Source: DATLBA01 sp035527275 (GTDB lineage: Bacteria; Planctomycetota; Phycisphaerae; FEN-1346). Taken from it: DNA of 7,097 bases. A model generated the notes under the pieces. That model made no database searches and was not told the origin of the DNA. It was given only the letters and a program-made list of their open reading frames with translations. Position numbers and translations under genes: made by a program. The stretch spans positions 1 through 7,097 of the forward strand of contig DATLBA010000137.1 in NCBI GenBank assembly GCA_035527275.1. Direction: 5' to 3'. Of the stretch, positions 1 through 5,998 are shown in pieces. Each line of letters begins with the position of its first letter. Position 1 is the first letter of the stretch.

Positions 1-1353
1 CTGCAGGCGCGGGATCGCGATACCGTTCATCACGCGCAGGTTGTCCTGGAGGCGGACGACCAAGTCGGCCTCGGCGCGCACAGCCTCAGCGAAGCGAACC
101 GTCAGCCGGTCGCCGCCGGCCAACTCCCAGTCGCGCACGCCTTGACCGGTGACCGCCAGGACCGTCGCCCCGGGCGGAATCCCCATCGAGACGCTTCGAA
201 TCTCGCGCATCTGGACCTGGTAGTGGAGGTGAGTCTCGAGCGTGAGCACGCCCGCCTCGATGACGGCCAGGCTCTCCGTCGTGACGGCCACCTTCGGCTC
301 GCGCTCGAGAATGGCGACGGTCACCGACGCCGGCAGCCGCGCGTACCCATAATCCAGCGACCGCGCCTCGCCGGGAGCCGCTTCACCCCAGCGCGCCGCG
401 CCGACGACGGCGGTCTCGCTCAGAATCAGGTCCGCGCCCGGCTCCAGGCGCAGCGTCCCCTCCTGGAGTTGCGCGCCGCTCACAACGACCGGCGCGACGG
501 CGACCGCGGCCTCCCCCGCTCCGAGCGATTGCTCGGCACGGACCGACAGGCGCGTCGCGTCCTTCACCTTCCGCGCCAAGGTCGCCTCGGCCGCCCGCCC
601 CCCGTCTTCCAACTGCCACCGCAGAACGTCCGGCCCCTCCACGTGCCGCACCAGAACGCCTGCCGGCATCTCGAGCCGGACCGAACGGATCTCGCCCTTC
701 TGGACCCGGCACGTGATCTGCTCGTTGCGGAGAGCGAGCCCGCGCCCGATGTGGACCGTCGTTTCGGTCCGCGCAAAGAACGCGGCTTCCTGCGCGGCAA
801 CCCCCGCGGTCTTCTCCCAAACGAGGCCCACGCAATCCGCCGCCGGCGCGAGCACCCGCACATGCCGTTCCGCCCCGACCACCTTGTCCTCCGTGACCAC
901 GCCGGCCGGCGAGACCACAAACTCACCCGTCCCGGCCGACAGCACCACCGTGATCGCGCTCGATGTCGCAATGGGAATCGGCAGGAGAATCCGTTCCAGG
1001 CCCGGCGAGGGCGACGTGCGCGGCAAAAGGAACTCGGCGGTCAGGCGATAGGTCCCGGGTTGGCGGACCCAGAGGACGTAGCCGCCCGCTTCCGCCACGA
1101 CCTCAGCGCCCGACGCCTGCCAGCGCTGGAGCGCAAGATCGCGCGGCAAGAGCGGAATCCGCAGATCGGCCTTGTAGGCCCGGACCACCAGATCGGCCCG
1201 GACCTTGCCGAGCGGCTCCTCCCCCATTGCGCGGACCTCGCACTCCACCTTCTCGAAGACATACGGGCTCACCCCCCGGTCCACCGGGGACTGGCAGGAA
1301 GACGCCCACAGGAAGCAAACTGCCACCGCGAGTAAGCCGAGAGCGGACCGCAT
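1..1353 (-). CDS. Putative secreted lipoprotein with repeated beta-type module, C-terminus beyond the window
   Basis: The frame is open for 451 codons from an ATG at 1353 to base 1, with no stop, so the gene is cut by the window edge. The start is backed by a GGGAGG ribosome binding site 7 bases upstream. The N-terminus (MRSALGLLAVAVCFLW) is a signal sequence followed by A17-S18-S19-C20, an acceptable lipobox, so the mature protein is probably lipid-anchored at Cys20. The rest is rich in V, T, G and E in alternating beta-strand style, with no transmembrane segment. Residues 211-251 and 374-414 are copies of one module sharing EIRSV, a Pro-x-Gly turn and a V-x-x-W-x-L ending. No catalytic motif was recognised. 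A structural or binding role outside the cytoplasmic membrane is inferred. It sits 370 bases after the large gene and appears to have its own promoter. Its composition is about 72% G+C in one counted row (43/60, 901-960). The CDS call is firm, but the function is unknown. Confidence 0.88.
   Translation of the reverse strand, partial: MRSALGLLAVAVCFLWASSCQSPVDRGVSPYVFEKVECEVRAMGEEPLGKVRADLVVRAYKADLRIPLLPRDLALQRWQASGAEVVAEAGGYVLWVRQPGTYRLTAEFLLPRTSPSPGLERILLPIPIATSSAITVVLSAGTGEFVVSPAGVVTEDKVVGAERHVRVLAPAADCVGLVWEKTAGVAAQEAAFFARTETTVHIGRGLALRNEQITCRVQKGEIRSVRLEMPAGVLVRHVEGPDVLRWQLEDGGRAAEATLARKVKDATRLSVRAEQSLGAGEAAVAVAPVVVSGAQLQEGTLRLEPGADLILSETAVVGAARWGEAAPGEARSLDYGYARLPASVTVAILEREPKVAVTTESLAVIEAGVLTLETHLHYQVQMREIRSVSMGIPPGATVLAVTGQGVRDWELAGGDRLTVRFAEAVRAEADLVVRLQDNLRVMNGIAIPRLQ
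112..234 (-). repeat. Intragenic protein module, copy 2 (residues 374-414)
   Basis: This is the second copy of the module, with EIRSV at residues 384-388, P393, G395, V398, V401, G403, V406, W409 and L411 matching copy 1. The 163-residue spacing suggests a full repeat unit of about 160 residues of which this is the best conserved core. More copies may lie beyond base 1. Confidence 0.7.
601..723 (-). repeat. Intragenic protein module, copy 1 (residues 211-251)
   Basis: This is the first copy of a 41-residue module in the lipoprotein gene. It aligns without gaps to residues 374-414, 163 residues further on, with 16 of 41 identities by hand count. Shared positions include V217, Q218, E221 to V225 (EIRSV), P230, G232, V235, V238, G240, V243, W246, L248 and G251. 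The pattern fits one beta-sandwich or Ig-like unit, which is inferred. Confidence 0.7.
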
Positions 1354-1406
1354 GTTCGAACCTCCCTCAGGCTTATAGACGCACGAGAATGCAGCCGGTT
1401 CCCGGA

Positions 1407-1444
1407 AGTCCGCGGGCGGAACGGGAAGGGCTTCCCCCCGGACT
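1407..1444 (-). promoter_or_regulatory. GC-rich stem-loop at the predicted 5' end of the lipoprotein mRNA
   Basis: An outer 6-bp stem pairs AGTCCG (1439-1444 on the minus strand) with CGGACT (1407-1412). Inside it, GGGAA/TTCCC (1432-1436 with 1423-1427) closes a four-base loop. The G-run at 1434-1439 could alternatively pair with the CCGCCC stretch next to the outer stem. The element starts right where the transcript should begin if the promoter at 1452-1480 is real, so it could be a 5'-stabilising or regulatory leader. In GC-rich DNA such pairings also arise by chance. It is too far from the ATG (over 50 bases) to mask the ribosome binding site. Confidence 0.3.
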
Positions 1445-1451
1445 CGCTCTC

Positions 1452-1480
1452 ATCATCCTCCGCCGCGCCCGACGAGTCAA
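1452..1480 (-). promoter_or_regulatory. Putative sigma70-type promoter for the lipoprotein gene
   Basis: On the minus strand, TTGACT (1475-1480, five of six to the -35 consensus) is followed after exactly 17 bases by GATGAT (1452-1457, four of six to TATAAT). An A/T-richer tract lies just upstream (about 1481-1510). Transcription would begin near 1445, giving a leader of roughly 90 bases before the ATG at 1353. It is the best promoter-like pair I found between the two genes. The -10 box is weak and I cannot measure background frequency. Confidence 0.42.
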
Positions 1481-1515
1481 GCAAAGATGTGTGGCTACCG
1501 AAAATTTCGCATAGT

Positions 1516-1701
1516 CTACTTTGCCAAGGCCCCCCGTCTCTGGTGTGCAAGGCTTCCGGGCCTTACTATTCGGTCGCCACGGGGGGCGGGAAAGCAATGA
1601 CATCCCCAAGAGGAGCCGAACCTCTCACCTTTGGCTTCGGAGGCCGAGAAGAACAGGATGAGAATTGTCGCGAGTGTAGCGTGGCGTCGCATGACTCTCA
1701 T
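1516..1701 (-). CDS. Possible small secreted protein (61 aa) or remnant of a decayed gene
   Basis: An ATG at 1701 lies 22 bases after the stop of the large gene and is preceded by GAGG with 8-base spacing. It opens 61 codons ending in TAG at 1516. The first 25 residues form a convincing export signal: a basic n-region (MRVMRRH), a hydrophobic core (ATLATILILFFSA) and a likely Ser-Glu-Ala cleavage site. The remainder is short, with C-H-C (37-39) and an Arg-rich tail that does not look like a conserved domain. Shifting frame near residue 27 gives a more protein-like but equally short end (APLGDVIAFPPP, stop at 1566-1568), so a frameshifted remnant is as likely as a true small protein. No homolog is recognised. 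The signal peptide and ribosome binding site are the only positive evidence. Confidence 0.33.
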   Translation of the reverse strand: MRVMRRHATLATILILFFSASEAKGERFGSSWGCHCFPAPRGDRIVRPGSLAHQRRGALAK

Positions 1702-1723
1702 CGCATCAGCCTCATCAGCGATC

Positions 1724-4700
1724 TCATTCGATGGTAAAGGTCGCGGGTTCATACTCCACGACGAAGGGATCGGAGGGACACTCCATCGAGGCGCGGAATG
1801 TTCCCCTCAAGCCATAGGGAATCTTCCACCCCTCATTGTAGAGCGACCCAAGTTTTCTCGTTACACGTCCCACCGCTTTCCCGGAAGAATCGTAGAGAGT
1901 GAGGACGGCTTCCGGGTTCCAGTTTCCGTGCGGACCTTGTCTGTAGAGAGGAGTTCTGCCTGCCATATCTGCAAAGTTTACATCGAAAAGAATGTTGTCG
2001 CCGTTCCGTCGTGCACCAACCACCGCCTTCAGGGGCGAACCGATGACCACCTCCTGTGTTTGGCCTGCGGCGATGTTAAGAACCTGGGTACCGCGGAGCG
2101 ATTGAGCCGAGAGACTGACTTGAAACGCCCCTTTGTCTTGGTCCGCAGGCCACTCGATATATCTGTTCATCGTGTAGCGTCCGACGGGGACCGGCACGGG
2201 CTCGGGGCCACCCTGCAGGACGAGCAGCGATTTTTCATCGGCCAGCCATGCCCGCCAGAAGGGATGATGGATGCGGACAAATCCGGTTGGACTGTCGTAG
2301 GGTTCGGCGGAGACCTTCGTGCCGTCTTCGGTGACTTTCACCGTCCACCATCGGCCGTCCACCAGAATGGGGTGGCCGTAGAATGCCTGGGCCGCATACT
2401 CCTCGGCGCCGTTCCCGATATCCACGTAGATGGAGTCGCCGACTCCGGCCTCGGCAAGCCGGGCCCCGCCGGTGAAGAGCGGTTTGGTCGCGTCATCCAC
2501 GCGGAGGTTGCAAGTGCCGTCATAGAGGTGAATTTCGTAAACCTTCTCGCCGAAACGGCACCTTCCAACAGCACAGGTGCCGATGCGGACGTACACATAC
2601 TGGGACTCGTCCTCGATGTAGGACGCCCAAACGCGCGCCGGGACCTTTCTCGTGCCGAAAGTCAGTGGTACGTCTTCCCATCCAAAGTTGTATGAAAACT
2701 CTTTTCCACCGGCGCCGGATAGGCCCGTCCGGCGCACAACAGCCGCGTCGTGGAAATCGCCCTTGCCCGTGGTGTCGATTCGGAGGACATCGAAGTGCTG
2801 GGAGTCGGGCTTCTCAGAATCCAACGCAAAGGCCAATGTTATATGGGGGCGCTTCGCGGTGAAAACCAGCGCGTTCGGATTCACGGTGCCCGAGCCCGAT
2901 GCGGGCTTCCGGAAGTTCTGCGAACCGTCCACTTGGATGGGCCTATAGGCTACATCAAAATTGAGCGACTGTGCCGGAGCGTACGCGAGCGTTCCTACGG
3001 GAGCGCCGGCGGCGGGCTCCGGCGGTTTCACCTCCTCATAACCCTCCGGCTCCGCCGAGATATACGACTCGGTAATAGACCCGTCTGAACCCATTTCGAT
3101 TATTGATACGGGGCTATTGTTAGGCGGTCGTTCAGGCTCCTTGGGCATGGGCAATTCGGCCTGAGGCCGACGCAAGGGATCCAGGCTGGAGCCGCACAGG
3201 ACATACGGCCCGTAATTCGGATGCGGCCACCATCTCTGCCCCTCTCCTGACGTCCATGCGATCAAGTAGCCCAGGCCTGGTTGAAAGGTAAACGAGTACG
3301 GCCCCGACATAAGGCTCCTCGTCTCGGGCCGCTTGCACCATGCGCCGGCCTGGTCCTGTTCAAGAACCACGGTTCGACACCCGATCCCGGGCAACTTGTA
3401 CAGTTGCGCCAGGACAATCGGGCCGGTTTCTCCCCGCGCGACGTGGAGGGTGCACTCATCGCCCTCAGTCCTATCGGGCGGCGCGAACTCTGCAAGCGTT
3501 TCCGGCTCGGACCACGTTTCAGCATCGCGTGCAACATACCGCAGGACGTACCACTGCGGAAGCCAAGCTTTATCGTAAACCGTCTCCACCAGATAGATTT
3601 CGAGTCGGCCGTCTTCCAATTCAAAGACCTCCACATTTCGGACGATACCGTCTTGATGGGGCGGGGTCAGACAGGCCGCTTGTTCCCATCGATAGCCGTC
3701 CGGGCTGACCCTTATTCGCGCACCTCCCTTCTCTTCGGCAGTAACCCAGACGAGCCGCCCGCGACGGTCCTGGATGACGCTGTAGTTTGTGACCGTTTCG
3801 TCAAAAACGAGCGCCGGCGCGCTCCAGTGGACAAAGTCGCGGGACCAACAGAGGTACGGCAAACTCCGATGCCGGGCGTCGCGAATGGAAAGGAACGTCA
3901 AGAGAAATCGGCCGGACTCGTCGCGCATCAACGCAGGGGACGTTTCATTCCATCCGCTGGAAACCGGCAGGTCCAGCCTCTTGGGAGGCGAGAACCGCTC
4001 GCTGTCCGTGCTCGCCGAGGACCAGAGGTCACCCCGATGGGCCCAAACGAGACGAACGGCGCCCTCGTCCGCCTGCATCGCAGGCGCACTGCTTCTTTTG
4101 TGCGGGTACAAGTCGTAGCCGGGGTAGTCCCTCCCGACCCAGGCTGTTTTCCAGGAGGACCACGGACTTGCGGCTTGCCACGGCAAGCGGCCGGCCACCG
4201 GCGTGACCTTGCCCGCCTCGACGACGACCTTGGTTTCCCAGTCCCCGTAGGGCGTTCCCCCTTCGACCGGAGACAGCCGGACCGTGTGTTCGCCCGGCGC
4301 GAGAGGCCCGACCAGTCCCGGCAACCATCGGCCCAAGGCCCCGTCCACGTCCACACGAAAGCGGCAGCTGTCCTGGCATTGGACGTCAATCGCCCCCGGG
4401 TCGGCGATGCGCTTCAAGGTCGGTTCCACCCGGACGCCGGTCACGACAATGGGGTCGCTTTGCGGACTTTTCACAGAGATACCGCAGTTGACAATGAGCA
4501 GGCCTGTGCGCGGCGTATTCTTCCACAGAACGCCCTCGCGGCACGCCACGGAAAGGTCCTCGCTTATGGCTGGCTCGAGGTAACGGTCGAGGTAACGGTA
4601 GATAATAGAGGTACCGGAGGCGCCAGGCAGAGAGACGACAACTTCCATTCGGCCATCATCTCCCCCTTCTGCGATCGCATAGAAGCGTACCGATTCGAAG

Positions 4701-5998
4701 ACATAGCCGCCGGGCGCCGCCAGGATCATCGGAATCAAAACCCACCCCTGGTCGAAGAGTGCCTGTTTGTCCAGGTTCCTCCGCTCCTCGCCTAGGATTC
4801 GTGTCGGCTCCGTCAGACTTTGAACCAGGGGGCGCGCATCGGCGGCGAAAGAAAGAACCGGTTCGGAGCACATGGTCCACTTCTTTCCCGCCAAGGTTCT
4901 CGGCTCGAAGGTTTCGCCTGTGAGCGCATGATGCTGAAGCACGTTTAGGAGGCAAAACGGGGCGCCGCTACCGTATCCCCAGTTCGGAGCGCCCTTTCCA
5001 TCCATCGCCGGACGTGTCATGAGGGCCGCTTCTTTATGTCTCCCGATCTGGCCGAGCAACTGCGCTGATTTGTACTTGAACCACTCATCAGCCTCGATCG
5101 TGCCGTAATATGTCCAATCTTCGCCCACGTGCACCTCGGCATTGGGGAACCGGCGGCCGAAGTCCTCATAGAGCCTGAGGAGCGCGTCGGGTGAGACGTC
5201 TGCCGAGTTCTCGTACGTGTGCACGTACTCCACCATCGCGTCGCCGAGACGCGGGTGGGCCATGTCCATGTACACAAACCGCTCCAGCGACCGCCGCGCG
5301 TGCTCGTAGCGGTTCATGAAGTAATACATCTTCCCCACCCAGTACACCGCCTCGACGTAGGCCGGGTCGTCGCGCGACGCCTGGCGGAACCGCAGCCACC
5401 CTTCCCCGTACCGCCCCTGGTCGTAGAGGTCCATCCCCTCATAGAGCGCCTTTGCCGCCGGCAGACTCCGCGTCCAGACGGGAAGCGTTTCGAGGATCTT
5501 CGCCGGCTCCTTCTTGGTGAACCACGCCAATAGTTCCGCCGAGAGGCGGCGTTGAAGGTCCAGCACCTGTTCGACCGGCCCTTCGACCTCCCTGCGCGCT
5601 AGTTCCATTCGACTTTCGACGTCCACAATCTGGCCAGTGATGCGGATGCGGTCGTCGGCCACGGCATAGACGCCGCTGATAAGTTGTTCGATCTTGAGGG
5701 CCTTTTGGATTTCGCCCATGCGGGCGGCATCGGTCGTGGCCATCTCGGGGACCCAGTTCATTTTCTGGGCCACCAGTTGCATCTCATCGCGGGCGATGAC
5801 CGAAAGGCCCTGCGCCTGGACAAAGTCCGTGGCGATGCGGTCGGCCAGACCCTTTTCGAGCCACCGCCAATCGAGACTGTCGGAGGTCATCTGAAAATTG
5901 AACACCGCCACGTTCGTTGCGGCGGAGGCAACGGACGCGCAGAGCAGCCCCAGGCAGACCGGCAACATCCACCCGTTTTGCGCCAGGCGAGTTCTCAT
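1724..5998 (-). CDS. Large secreted multidomain protein: CsgG/FlgO-like, TPR, PEGA-like, sialidase-like propeller, beta-rich C-terminus
   Basis: This is a 1424-residue protein. Its ATG overlaps the previous stop as ATGA, has a GGAG 8 bases upstream and begins a signal peptide (cleavage likely at A-S-A26), so I prefer it to an in-frame ATG 43 codons earlier. Domains in order: CsgG/FlgO/LpoB-like alpha/beta domain (28-160: VAVFNF, GLADRIATDF, LSVIARDE, ITGQIVDVES); TPR helices (about 183-250, possibly again at 307-333); an unassigned region (340-520); a PEGA-like beta domain (521-605, APGEHTVRL); a six-bladed sialidase-like propeller (645-948) with degenerate Asp boxes; a Pro-rich linker (952-1005); and a beta-rich C-terminus (1011-1424). 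An envelope or surface role in binding or processing glycans is inferred. I could not confirm the catalytic Arg triad, Tyr, Glu or Asp of sialidases, so enzyme activity is not claimed. G+C falls after the TPR part. Product function is unknown. Confidence 0.92.
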   Translation of the reverse strand: MRTRLAQNGWMLPVCLGLLCASVASAATNVAVFNFQMTSDSLDWRWLEKGLADRIATDFVQAQGLSVIARDEMQLVAQKMNWVPEMATTDAARMGEIQKALKIEQLISGVYAVADDRIRITGQIVDVESRMELARREVEGPVEQVLDLQRRLSAELLAWFTKKEPAKILETLPVWTRSLPAAKALYEGMDLYDQGRYGEGWLRFRQASRDDPAYVEAVYWVGKMYYFMNRYEHARRSLERFVYMDMAHPRLGDAMVEYVHTYENSADVSPDALLRLYEDFGRRFPNAEVHVGEDWTYYGTIEADEWFKYKSAQLLGQIGRHKEAALMTRPAMDGKGAPNWGYGSGAPFCLLNVLQHHALTGETFEPRTLAGKKWTMCSEPVLSFAADARPLVQSLTEPTRILGEERRNLDKQALFDQGWVLIPMILAAPGGYVFESVRFYAIAEGGDDGRMEVVVSLPGASGTSIIYRYLDRYLEPAISEDLSVACREGVLWKNTPRTGLLIVNCGISVKSPQSDPIVVTGVRVEPTLKRIADPGAIDVQCQDSCRFRVDVDGALGRWLPGLVGPLAPGEHTVRLSPVEGGTPYGDWETKVVVEAGKVTPVAGRLPWQAASPWSSWKTAWVGRDYPGYDLYPHKRSSAPAMQADEGAVRLVWAHRGDLWSSASTDSERFSPPKRLDLPVSSGWNETSPALMRDESGRFLLTFLSIRDARHRSLPYLCWSRDFVHWSAPALVFDETVTNYSVIQDRRGRLVWVTAEEKGGARIRVSPDGYRWEQAACLTPPHQDGIVRNVEVFELEDGRLEIYLVETVYDKAWLPQWYVLRYVARDAETWSEPETLAEFAPPDRTEGDECTLHVARGETGPIVLAQLYKLPGIGCRTVVLEQDQAGAWCKRPETRSLMSGPYSFTFQPGLGYLIAWTSGEGQRWWPHPNYGPYVLCGSSLDPLRRPQAELPMPKEPERPPNNSPVSIIEMGSDGSITESYISAEPEGYEEVKPPEPAAGAPVGTLAYAPAQSLNFDVAYRPIQVDGSQNFRKPASGSGTVNPNALVFTAKRPHITLAFALDSEKPDSQHFDVLRIDTTGKGDFHDAAVVRRTGLSGAGGKEFSYNFGWEDVPLTFGTRKVPARVWASYIEDESQYVYVRIGTCAVGRCRFGEKVYEIHLYDGTCNLRVDDATKPLFTGGARLAEAGVGDSIYVDIGNGAEEYAAQAFYGHPILVDGRWWTVKVTEDGTKVSAEPYDSPTGFVRIHHPFWRAWLADEKSLLVLQGGPEPVPVPVGRYTMNRYIEWPADQDKGAFQVSLSAQSLRGTQVLNIAAGQTQEVVIGSPLKAVVGARRNGDNILFDVNFADMAGRTPLYRQGPHGNWNPEAVLTLYDSSGKAVGRVTRKLGSLYNEGWKIPYGLRGTFRASMECPSDPFVVEYEPATFTIE
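1727..2968 (-). other. Beta-rich C-terminal region of the large protein (residues 1011-1424)
   Basis: About 410 residues follow the Pro-rich linker. The first part includes FDVAYRPIQVDG and FDVLRIDTTGKGDF. The middle holds YEIHLYDGTCNLRVDD, GDSIYVDIGNG, HPILVDGRWWTVKV and SAEPYDSPTG. This layout, of strand, Asp/Asn-rich turn, an 'is set by the gene' style field and a W-x-V strand, resembles a recurring domain I associate with planctomycete exported proteins. There the Asp-rich turn usually reads D-x-N-x-N-G-x-x-D-D; here it is degenerate, so metal binding is doubtful. The last part (about 1320-1424) looks like one more Ig-like sandwich. Cys1142, Cys1147 and Cys1163 may form a disulfide. No precise family name can be given. 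Confidence 0.45.
3155..4066 (-). other. Six-bladed sialidase-like beta-propeller with degenerate Asp boxes (residues 645-948)
   Basis: Six blade-like units each contain hydrophobic strands followed by an Asp-box-like turn of the form S-x-D-x-x-x-W/F. These are STDSERF (663), SRDFVHW (719), SPDGYRW (765), ARDAETW (823), EQDQAGAW (880, one residue longer) and SSLDPLRR (937, most degenerate). The turns lie 46 to 58 residues apart, and before most of them there is a strand such as RLVWA, FLLTFLS, RLVWVT, LEIYLVE, IVLAQLY or YLIAWT. Canonical Asp boxes read S-x-D-x-G-x-T-W and occur in GH33 sialidases and other BNR-repeat proteins. The fold assignment is from the repeat pattern alone. Enzymatic activity is undecided. 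Confidence 0.6.
4184..4438 (-). other. PEGA-like beta domain (residues 521-605)
   Basis: The segment runs from IDVQCQDSC through a strand-rich stretch to LAPGEHTVRLSPVEGG and then VVVEAGKVTPV. The Pro-Gly-x-His/Tyr-x-Val pattern and the trailing V-x-V-x-A-G-K are typical of PEGA domains, which are small surface-type beta modules often found between other extracytoplasmic domains. Cys541 and Cys545 could form a local disulfide in the oxidising periplasm. The assignment rests on motif resemblance. Confidence 0.5.
5519..5917 (-). other. CsgG/FlgO/LpoB-like domain of the large protein (residues 28-160)
   Basis: The segment has the family pattern of a first strand VAVFNF, a helix GLADRIATDF, a strand-plus-motif LSVIARDE, a helix with MGEIQKALKIEQLISG, then paired strands RIRITGQIVDVES and a terminal amphipathic helix. 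It lines up along its whole length with residues 38-170 of the neighbouring small protein (GLGDLVAVLL, VTVVERQR, LKADTVLVGR, LMVSVKAVDIET). Known members act in the periplasm or at the outer membrane (CsgG curli secretion, FlgO, the penicillin-binding-protein activator LpoB). I see no extra hairpins that would suggest a CsgG-type pore. The exact family is uncertain. Confidence 0.65.
5995..5998 (-). promoter_or_regulatory. ATGA stop/start overlap between the two CsgG-like genes
   Basis: On the minus strand the four bases read ATGA: the ATG of the large gene (5998-5996) shares two bases with the TGA of the small gene (5997-5995). A GGAG sits inside the end of the small gene, 8 bases before this ATG. 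Such junctions usually mean translational coupling, so the two products should be made together in a linked ratio. Confidence 0.85.

Larger units (their letters stand above)
1354..1723. other. Gap between the large gene and the lipoprotein gene
   Basis: This 370-base stretch separates the stop of the large operon gene from the start of the lipoprotein gene. It contains a possible 61-codon secreted peptide (1516-1701), an A/T-richer patch with an 11-base palindrome (1499-1509), the candidate promoter and the leader hairpin. I found no convincing intrinsic terminator for the upstream operon: the hairpins at 1609-1625 and 1526-1564 lack a U-run on the minus-strand transcript. Readthrough into the lipoprotein gene, or a Rho-type end, is therefore possible. 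Confidence 0.6.

Noticed and set aside
142..1335. Long plus-strand open frame opposite the lipoprotein gene
   Set aside because: Its product is rich in R, H, D and P with no domain or signal. The minus-strand frame has a signal sequence, repeats and a ribosome binding site. The plus frame is a by-product of high G+C.
1499..1509. CGAAAATTTCG palindrome as an operator
   Set aside because: The 5-bp arms around one base are too short to support a regulator site, and no regulator gene is present. It may only be part of the A/T-richer tract upstream of the promoter.
1526..1564. AAGGCCC/GGGCCTT inverted repeat as a terminator or attachment site
   Set aside because: The arms are 7 bp with a 25-base loop, there is no U-run and no integrase gene nearby; chance is likely in GC-rich DNA.
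1609..1625. AGAGG/CCTCT hairpin with a 7-base loop as a terminator
   Set aside because: The stem is only 5 bp, has no U-run after it on the minus-strand transcript, and lies inside the possible small peptide gene.
1631..2695. 354-codon plus-strand open frame
   Set aside because: It lies opposite the C-terminal region of the large protein, whose beta pattern is coherent. The plus frame has no ribosome binding site or domain that I can see.
3281..4795. 504-codon plus-strand open frame inside the large gene
   Set aside because: It is antisense to the propeller and PEGA-like regions, which show clear protein repeats on the minus strand. The plus translation is Arg/Pro-rich without any recognisable pattern.
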